Shown here: positions 49,879 through 58,603 of the stretch, piece by piece
Numbering within the stretch: the first letter of the stretch is position 1
Layout of the letters: the number at the start of each line of letters is the position of its first letter
NCBI GenBank assembly: GCA_039818825.1
Contig: JBCBTD010000019.1
Location: forward strand, 3,445-67,444
DNA length: 64,000 bases
Reading direction: 5' to 3'
From: JBCBTD01 sp039818825
Lineage (GTDB): Bacteria > Pseudomonadota > Alphaproteobacteria > Geminicoccales > Geminicoccaceae
The notes under the pieces: model-generated
What the model saw: the letters and a program-made list of their open reading frames with translations, nothing else
The model's database searches: none
Told to the model about the DNA's origin: nothing
Position numbers and translations under genes: made by a program

Positions 49879-50537
49879 GCTGGTTCCTCGGCGCGCTCCT
49901 GGCGGCGCTTGGCCGCGCTGACGAAGGCGCGTATCGCGTCGTGGTCTTTCTGGCCGGGTGCGGTTTCGACGCCCGAAGCAACGTCGACCAAGCCCGCACC
50001 CGTACGGCCGATGGCGCCGGCGACGTTGGAAGGATCGAGCCCGCCGGCCAGCCCCCAGGGGTAGCTGGCGGCGGCGAGACCATCGAGCAGTCGCCAGTCG
50101 AAGGCAAGGCCGTTGCCGCCGCGGGGAGCGCCCGGCGCCGGCCGTGCGTCGAACAAGACCAGATCCGCGACAGAGCCCACCGCTTCGGCCTGGTCGACGT
50201 CTTCACCCGTCGCCACCGCCAGCGCCTTGATCATCCGGAGGCCGGTCCGTCGTTTCAAGTCGACGACCCGCTCCGCTGTCTCCTCGCCGTGGAGCTGCAG
50301 CCAATCCACGGCACCGGAGGAAGCGAGGGTGGCAGCGAGCGCATCGTCGGGATCGACGACCACCGCCACCCGCGCGGCACGGGCCGATGCGGGCGCCATC
50401 ACCTCGGGCAAGTCATCAACGCGTACGGCGCGCTTGGACTGAGGGTGGACGATGCAGCCGACGAGATCGGCGCCGGCTTCGACGGCCGCTCGGGTGTCCG
50501 CTGGGCGGGTCAGCCCGCAGATCTTCACCTTGGTCAT
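49875..50537 (-). CDS. trpF: Phosphoribosylanthranilate isomerase
   Basis: 220 residues, TIM barrel. The catalytic cysteine is Cys7 (KICGLTR), and the general-acid aspartate is in VLFDAR. The phosphate site GGLDPSNV is near the end. It overlaps pyrF by ATGA (50534-50537). Confidence 0.95.
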   Translation of the reverse strand: MTKVKICGLTRPADTRAAVEAGADLVGCIVHPQSKRAVRVDDLPEVMAPASARAARVAVVVDPDDALAATLASSGAVDWLQLHGEETAERVVDLKRRTGLRMIKALAVATGEDVDQAEAVGSVADLVLFDARPAPGAPRGGNGLAFDWRLLDGLAAASYPWGLAGGLDPSNVAGAIGRTGAGLVDVASGVETAPGQKDHDAIRAFVSAAKRRQERAEEPA

Positions 50538-51241
50538 CGACTTGTCGTCGTAGTGAGCTCGTCGACGATGGTGCGCGCCGCTGCGGCGGGATCGATTGCC
50601 GCGGTGATCGGTCGTCCGACGACCAGGACGTCGGCGCCGGCCGCTTGCGCCGCCGCCGGTGACAGCGTCCGCTTCTGGTCGTCGGCAGGCGCATCCGACG
50701 GGCGAACGCCGGGAACGACGAGGGTCACGGCATTGCCGACCCGTTGGCGGAGCGCCGCCACCTCCATCGGCGAGCACACCAAGCCGTCGGCGCCGGCTGC
50801 CACCGCCATTTCGGCCAAGGCCGTGACTTGGTCGTCTGGCGGGTGCGTCACGCCCAACGCAGTGAGATCGGCTGCGTCGAGGCTCGTCAGCACGGTGACG
50901 GCAAGGATTTGAGGGGGGCGCTCCGCGTTGGCGGCTGCCTCCTTCGCGGCACGGAGCATGGCTGCCCCGCCGGAGGCGTGCACCGTAACGTAGCGGACGC
51001 CGAGCTTGCCAACGGCCCGGATGGCACCGGCGACGGTGTTCGGGATGTCGTGGAGTTTGAGATCGAGGAAGATCGGCCGCCCTGCGCGTTGCAGCAGGGC
51101 GACGCCCTTCGCGCCTTGCGCGACGAAGAACTCCAGCCCGAGCTTGAGCCCGTCGACGTGGGGGGCGACGGCGCTGGCCAGCACCTGCGCATCCGGGAGG
51201 TTCGCCCGATCGATCGCGCAATAGACCGCCGACTTTGCCAT
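50534..51241 (-). CDS. pyrF: Orotidine 5'-phosphate decarboxylase
   Basis: 235 residues, last step of UMP synthesis. The catalytic Asp60-x-Lys62-x2-Asp65 motif is in FLDLKLHDIPNT. ATG 51241 has an AAGGACC site. Lying upstream of trpF with a 4-base overlap is common in alphaproteobacteria. The next gene upstream ends 37 bases away. Confidence 0.96.
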   Translation of the reverse strand: MAKSAVYCAIDRANLPDAQVLASAVAPHVDGLKLGLEFFVAQGAKGVALLQRAGRPIFLDLKLHDIPNTVAGAIRAVGKLGVRYVTVHASGGAAMLRAAKEAAANAERPPQILAVTVLTSLDAADLTALGVTHPPDDQVTALAEMAVAAGADGLVCSPMEVAALRQRVGNAVTLVVPGVRPSDAPADDQKRTLSPAAAQAAGADVLVVGRPITAAIDPAAAARTIVDELTTTTSR

Positions 51242-51278
51242 CGGTCCTTCGCTCTCCAGGAATTGACCAAGATTGCGC

Positions 51279-52445
51279 TTATAGCAGCGCGAGGTCGCTT
51301 GCCAACGCATCGGGACGAGCGGGTTGGTCGTCGGCCTCCTGGTTCCCGCCTAGCCAATGCGCGAAGGCCTGGGCAGCGATCCGATCATCGAGCCGAGCCA
51401 TGGTCGCCAGGCCGACCAGTGGGCCGAACTTGAACCCGTGTCCCGAAAAACCGGTCAGCGCCAGCCCGCCGACATGTTCGTCGACGACGAACCGCTCGCC
51501 CTCCGCCACGGTGTAAAAGCAGCTCCGTGCCGAGGCGACCCGATAGGCGTCTGGATCGCGGACGCCGGCCGCCAGCATCGAGCGGATGTGCTCGCGCTCG
51601 GCCGTGTTGACGATCCGATTGCCGTCCGGATCACCCGACATGGAGAAGCCGTGGTCACCGACTTTCAGCAGGTGGCCGTCGATCGGCGGTACCGCGTAGA
51701 AGCCGGTCCCCTGCCAAGCCACCCCATCGAGCACCATGGGCATCTGCGCCCAGGCCGCGGCAAGCGGCTCCGGAAGGTCGATCTCGAGCGCCACTTGGCG
51801 CGATGGTCGCGCGGACGATCGCAACGCCGGCATGAGATGTTGCGTCCAGGGGCCCGCAGCGACGACGACCCGATCGGCGGCCAGCCGCCGGCCGTCCTCC
51901 AAACCGACCTCGGCAGTGTCCAGATCGACATCACCTACGCGAGTATGGCTCAGGATGGTCGCTTCGTCGCGTGCGCGGAGCCAGTCGATCAGCGCCTCGA
52001 GGATCGCTCGGGCGAGCAGGATGCTGCCGGTGGGCGTGACCATCGCCCACGCCACACCGTCGGCCCGCAGCAGCGGATAGCGGCGGGCAACCTCGGCTTC
52101 GTCAAGCAGATCGTGGGCGAGGCCGAGCCGCTCCATGGTGGCGCGGGTAGCGTCGGCCCATTCATCGCCGCCGCGGGCCAGCACGAGCGTGCCGGTGTCG
52201 ATGGCGAAGGTCCTACCGAGGTCGGACCACAAGCATGCGTTGGCGGCATAGGCGTCGGTCACCATCCGCGCGTAGCCGTGCTTCGGGCCGTAGGGGTAGC
52301 GGATGAGCCTGGTCCGGTCGTACGACGAGGCGAAGGGGTGGGGCAGCGGGCCTTGTTCCACGAGGGTCACCCGGTGACCGCGACGAACGGCGGCCCAGGC
52401 GACCGACAGGCCCATGATTCCGCCACCGACGACGATCAGCTTCAT
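51279..52445 (-). CDS. FAD-dependent amino-acid oxidase, monomeric sarcosine oxidase family
   Basis: 388 residues. The N-terminal Rossmann motif GGGIMGLSVAWAA is at 7-19. The family segment RLIRYPYG is at 46-53. Cys309 in SCFYT matches the cysteine that holds FAD covalently in monomeric sarcosine oxidase and N-methyltryptophan oxidase, and GFSGHGFKFGPLVG at 332-345 is also diagnostic. Likely substrates are N-methyl or cyclic secondary amino acids such as sarcosine or pipecolate; I cannot choose. It overlaps the ornithine cyclodeaminase-family gene by ATGA, so the two probably work together. Confidence 0.85.
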   Translation of the reverse strand: MKLIVVGGGIMGLSVAWAAVRRGHRVTLVEQGPLPHPFASSYDRTRLIRYPYGPKHGYARMVTDAYAANACLWSDLGRTFAIDTGTLVLARGGDEWADATRATMERLGLAHDLLDEAEVARRYPLLRADGVAWAMVTPTGSILLARAILEALIDWLRARDEATILSHTRVGDVDLDTAEVGLEDGRRLAADRVVVAAGPWTQHLMPALRSSARPSRQVALEIDLPEPLAAAWAQMPMVLDGVAWQGTGFYAVPPIDGHLLKVGDHGFSMSGDPDGNRIVNTAEREHIRSMLAAGVRDPDAYRVASARSCFYTVAEGERFVVDEHVGGLALTGFSGHGFKFGPLVGLATMARLDDRIAAQAFAHWLGGNQEADDQPARPDALASDLALL

Positions 52446-53362
52446 GCGGCGCGAACGACGAGCTCGGCGGCGGCGAGGTCCTCCAGCGCGGTGCCGACCG
52501 ACTTGAACAACGTGATTTCGTGTTGGTCGCCGCGGCCACGCACTTGCCCCTTGCACAGCTCCGCGAGATCACCCGCGATGCGCTCCGAGCTGAACCGGCC
52601 GGCGGCGATCGCCTGGAGGACGTCGCCGGCTTCCGCCAGTGCCCCTTCGCGCGTGTCGACGAAGACTCGGGCGCGCTCCAACGTGCGATCATCGGCCTCG
52701 CGCAAGGTCGGCAGAAACGCACCGACCAGGTCGACGTGCGTGCCGGGACGTAGCCAGTCACCCTCGACCAGCGACGTGCTGCTGAGGGTCGCGCAACTGA
52801 CGATGTCGGCGTTCTCGACCGCGGCGGCGCGGTCTTCGCTCACGCTGGCGGCGAAGCCCTCTGCCGCCAGCTGCTCGGCCAGCAGGCGGGCGCGCTCGGT
52901 CGTGCGGTTCCACAAGGTGACGCGGCGGATCGGCCGGACCGCTGCGTGTGCGCGGACCAGATGCGGCGCCAGCGCGCCGGCGCCGCAAACGAGAAGCTCC
53001 GTTGCGTCCGGTTTTGCGAGGTAGCGTGCGGCCAGCGCCGACGCGGCAGCAGTGCGCCGGCGCGTCAGCTCGGTGCCGTCGAGCGTCGCCAGCGGTGCGC
53101 CGGTGGCGCCGTCGAACAGACTGTACGTGGCGTGCACCGCCGGCAGGCCCGATGCGCTGTTGGCCGGCGCGACGGTTACCGTCTTCACCCCGGTCACCCG
53201 CGCGTTCCAGGCGGGCATCAGCAGCAGCGAGTCATCCGCACGCGGCGTGTGATGGTGCCTCACCGGTGCAGCAGCACCCTCGCGGAATGCGTGCTCCAGC
53301 GCCACTACGAGGTCGCGGTACGGAAGCGCCGCGGCGACTGCAGCGGCGTCGAGCACCCGCAC
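52442..53362 (-). CDS. Ornithine cyclodeaminase / mu-crystallin family protein
   Basis: 306 residues, NAD(P)-linked. The substrate-side lysine is probably Lys60 (GVKTV), the family helix TELTRRRTAAASALAARYL is at 98-116, and the Rossmann motif CGAGALA is at 126-132. The family includes ornithine cyclodeaminase, ketimine reductases and alanine dehydrogenases, so the exact reaction is open. GTG 53362 lies 6 bases after lapA. Coupled with the oxidase downstream, a ketimine reductase role in cyclic imino-acid metabolism is plausible but inferred. Confidence 0.85.
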   Translation of the reverse strand: MRVLDAAAVAAALPYRDLVVALEHAFREGAAAPVRHHHTPRADDSLLLMPAWNARVTGVKTVTVAPANSASGLPAVHATYSLFDGATGAPLATLDGTELTRRRTAAASALAARYLAKPDATELLVCGAGALAPHLVRAHAAVRPIRRVTLWNRTTERARLLAEQLAAEGFAASVSEDRAAAVENADIVSCATLSSTSLVEGDWLRPGTHVDLVGAFLPTLREADDRTLERARVFVDTREGALAEAGDVLQAIAAGRFSSERIAGDLAELCKGQVRGRGDQHEITLFKSVGTALEDLAAAELVVRAA

Positions 53363-53368
53363 GCAAGT

Positions 53369-53776
53369 TCAGGTCGAGGGAAGGGCCAGCGGCTTGGCCG
53401 GCGTGCTCGACGGCAGCGCCGTGGTGGTGCCCTCCTTGGCCATGGCCGCGGCAACCGTTGCGCGGCGCTCCGCCGCCTGCTGCGCTGCCCGCTGCTCCTC
53501 GCGTTGCTCGGCCATTTGACGCCGGACCGCCTGGGCGTCGAGCACGCGTTTGGCCCGACCCGCTTCGCCGCGCCACGCCATGCCGCCCAGCCACGTGACC
53601 AGCCAGCCCAGCAAGGCGCCGATGAACACGCAGATCAATGCGAATTCCCAGACACGCAACGTCAGCGAAGGCGCATGGGCGTAGAGCACCACGTCGACCG
53701 GAGCGAGGTTCAGCACGGCGAAGTAGATCAGGTAGATCGCGGCGATGGCGGCAATCAGGAGGCGAATGAAACGCAT
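53369..53776 (-). CDS. lapA: LapA-domain (DUF1049) membrane protein
   Basis: 135 residues. Two membrane helices lie at about 3-25 and 40-62, separated by VDVVLYAHAPSLTLRVWEF, a typical LapA hairpin. The cytoplasmic tail (70-115) is Ala/Arg/Gln/Glu rich and likely coiled coil. In enterobacteria LapA assists lipopolysaccharide assembly through LapB; a lapB gene is not seen here. It lies downstream of ihfB, as is usual in alphaproteobacteria. Confidence 0.85.
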   Translation of the reverse strand: MRFIRLLIAAIAAIYLIYFAVLNLAPVDVVLYAHAPSLTLRVWEFALICVFIGALLGWLVTWLGGMAWRGEAGRAKRVLDAQAVRRQMAEQREEQRAAQQAAERRATVAAAMAKEGTTTALPSSTPAKPLALPST

Positions 53777-53795
53777 GCTGTGTCCCCGTGGCTGC

Positions 53796-54080
53796 TCATG
53801 ACGCGGCGTTGAGCCGTTCTCGAAGATCTTTGCCGGTTTTGAAGTGCGGCACGGACTTGCCGGGTACCTCGACCTGTTCGCCCGTGCGCGGGTTGCGACC
53901 GACCCGCGCTGCCCGGTGGCGGACCGAAAAGGCACCAAAGCCGCGCAACTCGACGCGATCCCCGCGCGCCATGGCTTCGGCGATCACGCCGAACACGGTC
54001 GCCACGATGCGCTCGACGTCCCGCACGTAGAGATGTGGGTTGGCATCGGCGAGGCGCTTGATCAGGTCGGATTTCGTCAC
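53796..54080 (-). CDS. ihfB: Integration host factor beta subunit
   Basis: 94 residues, DNA-bending protein of the HU/IHF family. The family signature begins GFGAFSVRHRAARVGRNPRTGE (residues 48-68), including the beta-arm tip with the Pro that intercalates into DNA. GTG 54080 is the start. It lies between rpsA and lapA, the place of ihfB in many proteobacteria. Confidence 0.95.
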   Translation of the reverse strand: MTKSDLIKRLADANPHLYVRDVERIVATVFGVIAEAMARGDRVELRGFGAFSVRHRAARVGRNPRTGEQVEVPGKSVPHFKTGKDLRERLNAAS

Positions 54081-54238
54081 GGCCAGGCACTCGGATAGGT
54101 TACCCGAGCGTGGTGCCAGATCGGTCGGGCGCAGTCAACGCGAGCGCCGCGGCTGCGCGCACCTAAGTCTTTGCGCACCAATCGTTTCGTCGCTGCGACG
54201 CGCGCTGGCGTCGGGCCCGCCGCTCGGTCCGATGCAAA

Positions 54239-54261
54239 GGGGCGCCCGAACGGGGCGCCCC
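54239..54261 (-). terminator. rpsA terminator
   Basis: Read on the minus strand, GGGGCGCCC and GGGCGCCCC form a 9-bp stem with a 5-base loop, followed by TTTGC. It lies 34 bases beyond the rpsA stop, before ihfB, which would then need its own promoter in the 150 bases that remain. Confidence 0.7.
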
Positions 54262-54294
54262 TCGCGAACCAAGATGGGCGTCGGGCCGGAGCCC

Positions 54295-56010
54295 TTAGCC
54301 GTCGGTGCCTTCGCGCTGCTTCTGGCGCAGCGCCGCGCCGAGGATGTCGCCGAGCGAAGCGCCGCTGTCGGCGGAGCCGAAGTCGGCCATCGCCTTCTTC
54401 TCGTCTTCGAGGTCCATGGCCTTGATCGAGAGCACGACCCGGCGCGTGTTCTGGTCGAGCGAGGTGACCATGGCGTCGACCTTCTCGCCGACCGCGAACC
54501 GCTCCGGCCGCTGTTCGGAGCGATCCCGGCTCAGCTCGTTCTTGCGGATGAAGCCATGGGCGCCGTTGGTCTCGATCTCCAGGCCGCCCGAGGTCACACC
54601 GGTGACGGTGCAGGTCACGCGATCGCCGCGCTTGAGGCCCGCAGTGGCGTTCTTGAAGGGGTCTTCGCTGAGCTGCTTGATGCCGAGCGAGATACGCTCC
54701 TTCTCGACGTCGACGTCGAGCACCATGGCGGTGATCTCGTCGCCCTCGCTGTAACGCTGGATCGCGTCCTCGCCGCTCTCTTCCCAGGCGATGTCCGAGA
54801 GGTGGACGAGGCCGTCCACCTCGGTGTCGAGGCCGACGAACAGCCCGAACTCGGTGATGTTCTTGACCTGCCCGGTGACTTCGCTGCCGACCTGATGGCG
54901 CTCCAGAAACGCTTCCCAGGGGTTGGCCTGGACCTGCTTCAGGCCGAGCGAGACACGCCGCTTCTCCTCGTCCACTTCCAGCACCATCACCTCGACCTCT
55001 TGGCTGGTCGAGACGATCTTGCCGGGATGGACGTTCTTCTTGGTCCAGCTCATCTCGGAGACGTGGACCAGTCCTTCGACGCCAGGCTCCAGCTCGACGA
55101 ATGCGCCGTAGTCGGTGAGGTTGGTCACCCGGCCCGTCCACTTGGTGCCCAGCGGGTACTTGGCGGCGACGCCTTCCCACGGATCGGCTTCGAGCTGCTT
55201 CATCCCCAGCGAAATCCGCTGGGTCTCGCGGTTGAAGCGGATCACCTGGACCTTGACGTGCTGGCCGACGCCGAGAACGTCGGTTGGATGTGCCACGCGC
55301 CGCCACGAGATGTCGGTCACGTGCAACAGGCCGTCGAGCCCACCGAGGTCGACGAACGCGCCATAGTCGGTGATGTTCTTGACCACGCCTTCGAGGACCT
55401 GACCCTCCTTGAGCGTCTGCAGCAGCTCGTCGCGCGCTTCCTTGCGGCTTTCTTCGAGGACCGAACGGCGCGAGACGACGATGTTGCCGCGGCGGCGGTC
55501 CATCTTCAGGATCAAAAACGGCTCTTGCTTGTGCAGCAAGTAGCCAACCTCGCGCACCGGGCGGATGTCGACCTGGCTGCCCGGGAGGAACGCGACGGCG
55601 CCGCCGAGATCGACGGCAAACCCGCCTTTGACGCGGCCGAAGATGTGCCCCGTCACCTTGTCCTGAGCGTTGAACGCCGCTTCGAGCTTGTTCCAGCTCT
55701 CTTCGCGTCGCGCTTTGTCGCGCGACAGTACCGTCTCGCCGCCCTTGTTCTCCAGGCGCTCGACGTACACTTCGACGACGTCACCGACCCGGACTTCCAC
55801 GTTCTGGGCTGGTGTGGAGAACTCGCGGATCGGCACACGGCCCTCCGCCTTGAGGCCGACGTCGACGATCGCATCGTCGTTGTCGATGCCGACCACGGTC
55901 CCCTTGACGACGGTACCCTCGAGACGGTCCCTTCCCGACAGGGACTCGTCGAGCATGGCGGCAAAGTCTTCGATTGCCGGTTTTTCGAGGGCAGGGGCTG
56001 TATCGATCAT
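54295..56010 (-). CDS. rpsA: 30S ribosomal protein S1
   Basis: 571 residues with six S1 (OB-fold) domains, seen as repeated segments such as VGLKAEGRVPI, VDLGGAVAFLP, TDYGAFVDLGGLDGLLH, TDYGAFVELEPGVEGLVH and TEFGLFVGLDTEVDGLVH. It brings mRNA to the ribosome. ATG 56010 has GGAGACGGA upstream, and an earlier in-frame ATG would add an unconserved stretch. The cmk-rpsA order is conserved. Confidence 0.97.
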   Translation of the reverse strand: MIDTAPALEKPAIEDFAAMLDESLSGRDRLEGTVVKGTVVGIDNDDAIVDVGLKAEGRVPIREFSTPAQNVEVRVGDVVEVYVERLENKGGETVLSRDKARREESWNKLEAAFNAQDKVTGHIFGRVKGGFAVDLGGAVAFLPGSQVDIRPVREVGYLLHKQEPFLILKMDRRRGNIVVSRRSVLEESRKEARDELLQTLKEGQVLEGVVKNITDYGAFVDLGGLDGLLHVTDISWRRVAHPTDVLGVGQHVKVQVIRFNRETQRISLGMKQLEADPWEGVAAKYPLGTKWTGRVTNLTDYGAFVELEPGVEGLVHVSEMSWTKKNVHPGKIVSTSQEVEVMVLEVDEEKRRVSLGLKQVQANPWEAFLERHQVGSEVTGQVKNITEFGLFVGLDTEVDGLVHLSDIAWEESGEDAIQRYSEGDEITAMVLDVDVEKERISLGIKQLSEDPFKNATAGLKRGDRVTCTVTGVTSGGLEIETNGAHGFIRKNELSRDRSEQRPERFAVGEKVDAMVTSLDQNTRRVVLSIKAMDLEDEKKAMADFGSADSGASLGDILGAALRQKQREGTDG

Positions 56011-56077
56011 TCCGTCTCCGACAGGCGAACCGAGTACGGTCCGCGGGTTCGAGGTGTGCCAATGCCGCGCTGCCCGG

Positions 56078-56734
56078 CTAATGCCGGGCACGCACGACGG
56101 ATTCGTCGATGAAACTCCGTGCCGACGACAACGCCAACGCGACGGTCATGTCCGTCGTGTCGATGACGAGCGCATCAGGGGGGACCACCAGAGGGGCGAC
56201 CACACGCGCAGCGTCGCGTTCGTCCCGGCGGCGGAGCTCCGCCAAAACGCTGCTGTGTATAACCGGCTCACGACGTGCCCGCAACTGCTCGAAGCGCCGT
56301 TGGGCGCGCGCCTCGACACTGGCAGTGACGAACAGCTTGCAGGGCGCCCAGGGGCAGACCACGCTGCCGGTGTCGCGGCCGACCAGAATGCCGCCGCCGA
56401 AGGTCTCGGCGAAACTGGTCTGCAACCCCAGCAACGCGTCGCGGACAGCCGGGAGCGCGCCGACCCTGGACGCCAGCGCCCCCACCCGTTCGGTCCGCAG
56501 CTCCGGGTCGCCGAGCCGGGCCACGTCGAGTTCACGGGCGGCGGTGGCGGCCTTCGCGGCATCGTCCGCCCCATCGGCGCCGACCTGTTGGCCGACCGCG
56601 CGGTAGAGCAAGCCCGTGTCCAGGATCGGCAGCTCCAGGTCCGTGGCCAGCAGCGCGCCGATCGTGCTCTTCCCCGAGCTCGCCGGCCCGTCGATGGTGA
56701 TCGGGAATGGCCGGTCCTCCGGGAACCTCGTCAC
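56078..56734 (-). CDS. cmk: Cytidylate kinase
   Basis: 218 residues, CMP/dCMP kinase. The P-loop GPASSGKST is at 16-24, followed by LDTGLLYRAVG (CMP site) and GRDTGSVVCPWAP (lid region). GTG 56734 overlaps the aroA stop as GTGA. It ends 67 bases before rpsA, where the rpsA promoter probably lies. Confidence 0.95.
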   Translation of the reverse strand: MTRFPEDRPFPITIDGPASSGKSTIGALLATDLELPILDTGLLYRAVGQQVGADGADDAAKAATAARELDVARLGDPELRTERVGALASRVGALPAVRDALLGLQTSFAETFGGGILVGRDTGSVVCPWAPCKLFVTASVEARAQRRFEQLRARREPVIHSSVLAELRRRDERDAARVVAPLVVPPDALVIDTTDMTVALALSSARSFIDESVVRARH

Positions 56735-58053
56735 GGGCGGGTCAGCCGCGCGCCGAGGCTCTCCATCGTCGCGACGAACTCCGGAAAGCTGGTGGCGATC
56801 GTCTCGGCGCCGTCGATCGCGATCGGTGCCGCGGTGGCGAAGCCGAGCACGGCGAAGCTCATGGCGATGCGATGGTCATGGGCGGCGTCGATCGCCGTGC
56901 CGCCGGCCGGAGTGCCGCCCGGCCGTCCGACCACCGCCAGGTGGTCCGGCCCGTCCTCGATCTCGACGCCGGCGGCACGGAGACCGGCAGCCATGGTCGC
57001 CAACCGGTCGCTCTCCTTGACCCGCAACTCGCCGATGCCACGCATGGTCGTGACGCCGTCGGCGAACGCCCCTGCGACCGCCAGGATCGGATATTCGTCG
57101 ATCATCGTCGGTGCGTGCTCGGGCGGCACGTCGATCGCGTGGAGCGCGCCGTGGCGCACGGTGATGTCGGCGACCGGCTCGCCTGCGAGATTGCGCTCTG
57201 CCGTCAACGTGATGTCCGCACCCATGGCCCGCAACACCCGGAGCAGGCCGGCGCGGGTCGGGTTGATGCCGACGGCTTCGAGCGTGATCTCCGAGCCGGG
57301 GCGGAGCAGGGCCGCGACCAATGGAAAGGCGGCCGACGACGGGTCGCCCGGGACGTCGAGGTCGAGGGGGCGGAGTGTCGGCTGGCCAGTCAGCGCGACC
57401 CGATTGCGGCCGTCAGGGTCCTGGTGTTTCGAAACCTCGGCACCCATGGCGCCGAGCATCGTCTCGGTGTGGTCACGGCTGCGGCTGGGCTCGACGATCT
57501 CGGTCCGGCCGGCGGCATGCAGCCCAGCCAGGAGCACCGCTGACTTGACTTGCGCGGAAGCAAAAGGGCTATCGAAGGTGATGGGCAACAGCCGGTCGCT
57601 CCCGACCATGGTCAACGGCAGCCGCATGCCGTCGCGGGCGATGATGCGGGCGCCCATCGCTTCCAGCGGCGTCGTCACCCTCGCCATCGGCCGGCGCCGC
57701 AGCGACGCGTCGCCGGTGACGACGGCGGGAAAGCCGTAGCCCGCCAGCACACCCAGCAGCAGCCGCGCGCCCGTACCGGCATTGCCGAGGTCGAGGACGT
57801 CGTCGGGTGCGCGCAGACCGCCGATGCCGACTCCGTGGACGTGGACCTCGTCGCCGGTGCGTTCGATTGCGACGCCAAGCCGTTCGAGCGCCCGCCACGT
57901 GGCCCGCACGTCTTCGCCTTCCAGCAGACCGCGAACCCGCGTCGTCCCAACGGCCAGGGCGCCCAGCAGCAAGCTGCGGTGCGAGATCGATTTGTCGCCG
58001 GGTAGGGTGACGCGACCTGCCAAGCGGCCGCAGGGATGGCTGACCAAACGCAT
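56731..58053 (-). CDS. aroA: 3-phosphoshikimate 1-carboxyvinyltransferase (EPSP synthase)
   Basis: 440 residues, step six of the shikimate pathway. The N-terminal LPGDKSISHRS is at 18-28 with Lys21, LGNAGTGARLLLG is at 89-101, and GDASLRRRPM follows. RLEQ and acidic loops around MIDEYPILAVA hold the catalytic residues. The overall pattern GNAGTGxRL and GDxSLxxRPM is shared with EPSP synthases of alphaproteobacteria. It is divergent from the TIGR02300 gene with a 109-base promoter region. Confidence 0.96.
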   Translation of the reverse strand: MRLVSHPCGRLAGRVTLPGDKSISHRSLLLGALAVGTTRVRGLLEGEDVRATWRALERLGVAIERTGDEVHVHGVGIGGLRAPDDVLDLGNAGTGARLLLGVLAGYGFPAVVTGDASLRRRPMARVTTPLEAMGARIIARDGMRLPLTMVGSDRLLPITFDSPFASAQVKSAVLLAGLHAAGRTEIVEPSRSRDHTETMLGAMGAEVSKHQDPDGRNRVALTGQPTLRPLDLDVPGDPSSAAFPLVAALLRPGSEITLEAVGINPTRAGLLRVLRAMGADITLTAERNLAGEPVADITVRHGALHAIDVPPEHAPTMIDEYPILAVAGAFADGVTTMRGIGELRVKESDRLATMAAGLRAAGVEIEDGPDHLAVVGRPGGTPAGGTAIDAAHDHRIAMSFAVLGFATAAPIAIDGAETIATSFPEFVATMESLGARLTRP

Positions 58054-58162
58054 CGAAGACCGTCGCTGAAAGAGGCGGGTGCCGGCGCGCTTTGCTTTTG
58101 ACAGTAGGCCGTGGACGTGGCAATCGCCGCCGCGTTTCTCCAGCCATACAGGAGTGAAGGTC

Positions 58163-58522
58163 TTGGCCAAGCCGGAGTGGGGCAGCAAACGGACCTGTCA
58201 GTCCTGCGGGGCGCGATTCTACGATTTCCAGCGCTCGCCCATCATCTGCCCGAGTTGCAACGCCATCTTCGAAGTCGACACGTTCACGCGGTCGCGCCGC
58301 GCCCGGGCAGCGCCGCGCGCTGCGGCCGTGGTCGTGGCCGACCCGGAGCCCGAAGCGGAGGCGGAGATCGAAGTCGAAGCGGAGAGCGAGGACGAGGAAC
58401 TCGAAACGCTGGAAACCGACGACGCCGAGGTGGAAGCACCCTTCGAGGATACCGACGAGCTCGACGCGGACAGCGACGTGGCCGACGTCGTTCCGCCGGA
58501 AGACGACGACGAGCGCACCTGA
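58163..58522 (+). CDS. TIGR02300 family zinc-ribbon protein with acidic tail
   Basis: 119 residues. The zinc ribbon has Cys12, Cys15, Cys29 and Cys32 (TCQSCG ... CPSCN), followed by an Arg cluster and an acidic tail of more than 60 residues rich in Glu and Asp. The family is restricted to alphaproteobacteria and has no known function. TTG 58163 is the start, giving the family beginning MAKPEWG, with AGGAG 8 bases upstream; an earlier ATG at 58079 would add an unrelated stretch. Confidence 0.88.
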   Translation: MAKPEWGSKRTCQSCGARFYDFQRSPIICPSCNAIFEVDTFTRSRRARAAPRAAAVVVADPEPEAEAEIEVEAESEDEELETLETDDAEVEAPFEDTDELDADSDVADVVPPEDDDERT

Positions 58523-58603
58523 GCGCCATCGGTAAACAGTCGCCAAGCTGTCGCCGACGGTTGGTGGCCGCAGCGACGGAGCACTGCGGACGGGGGAGAC
58601 GCG

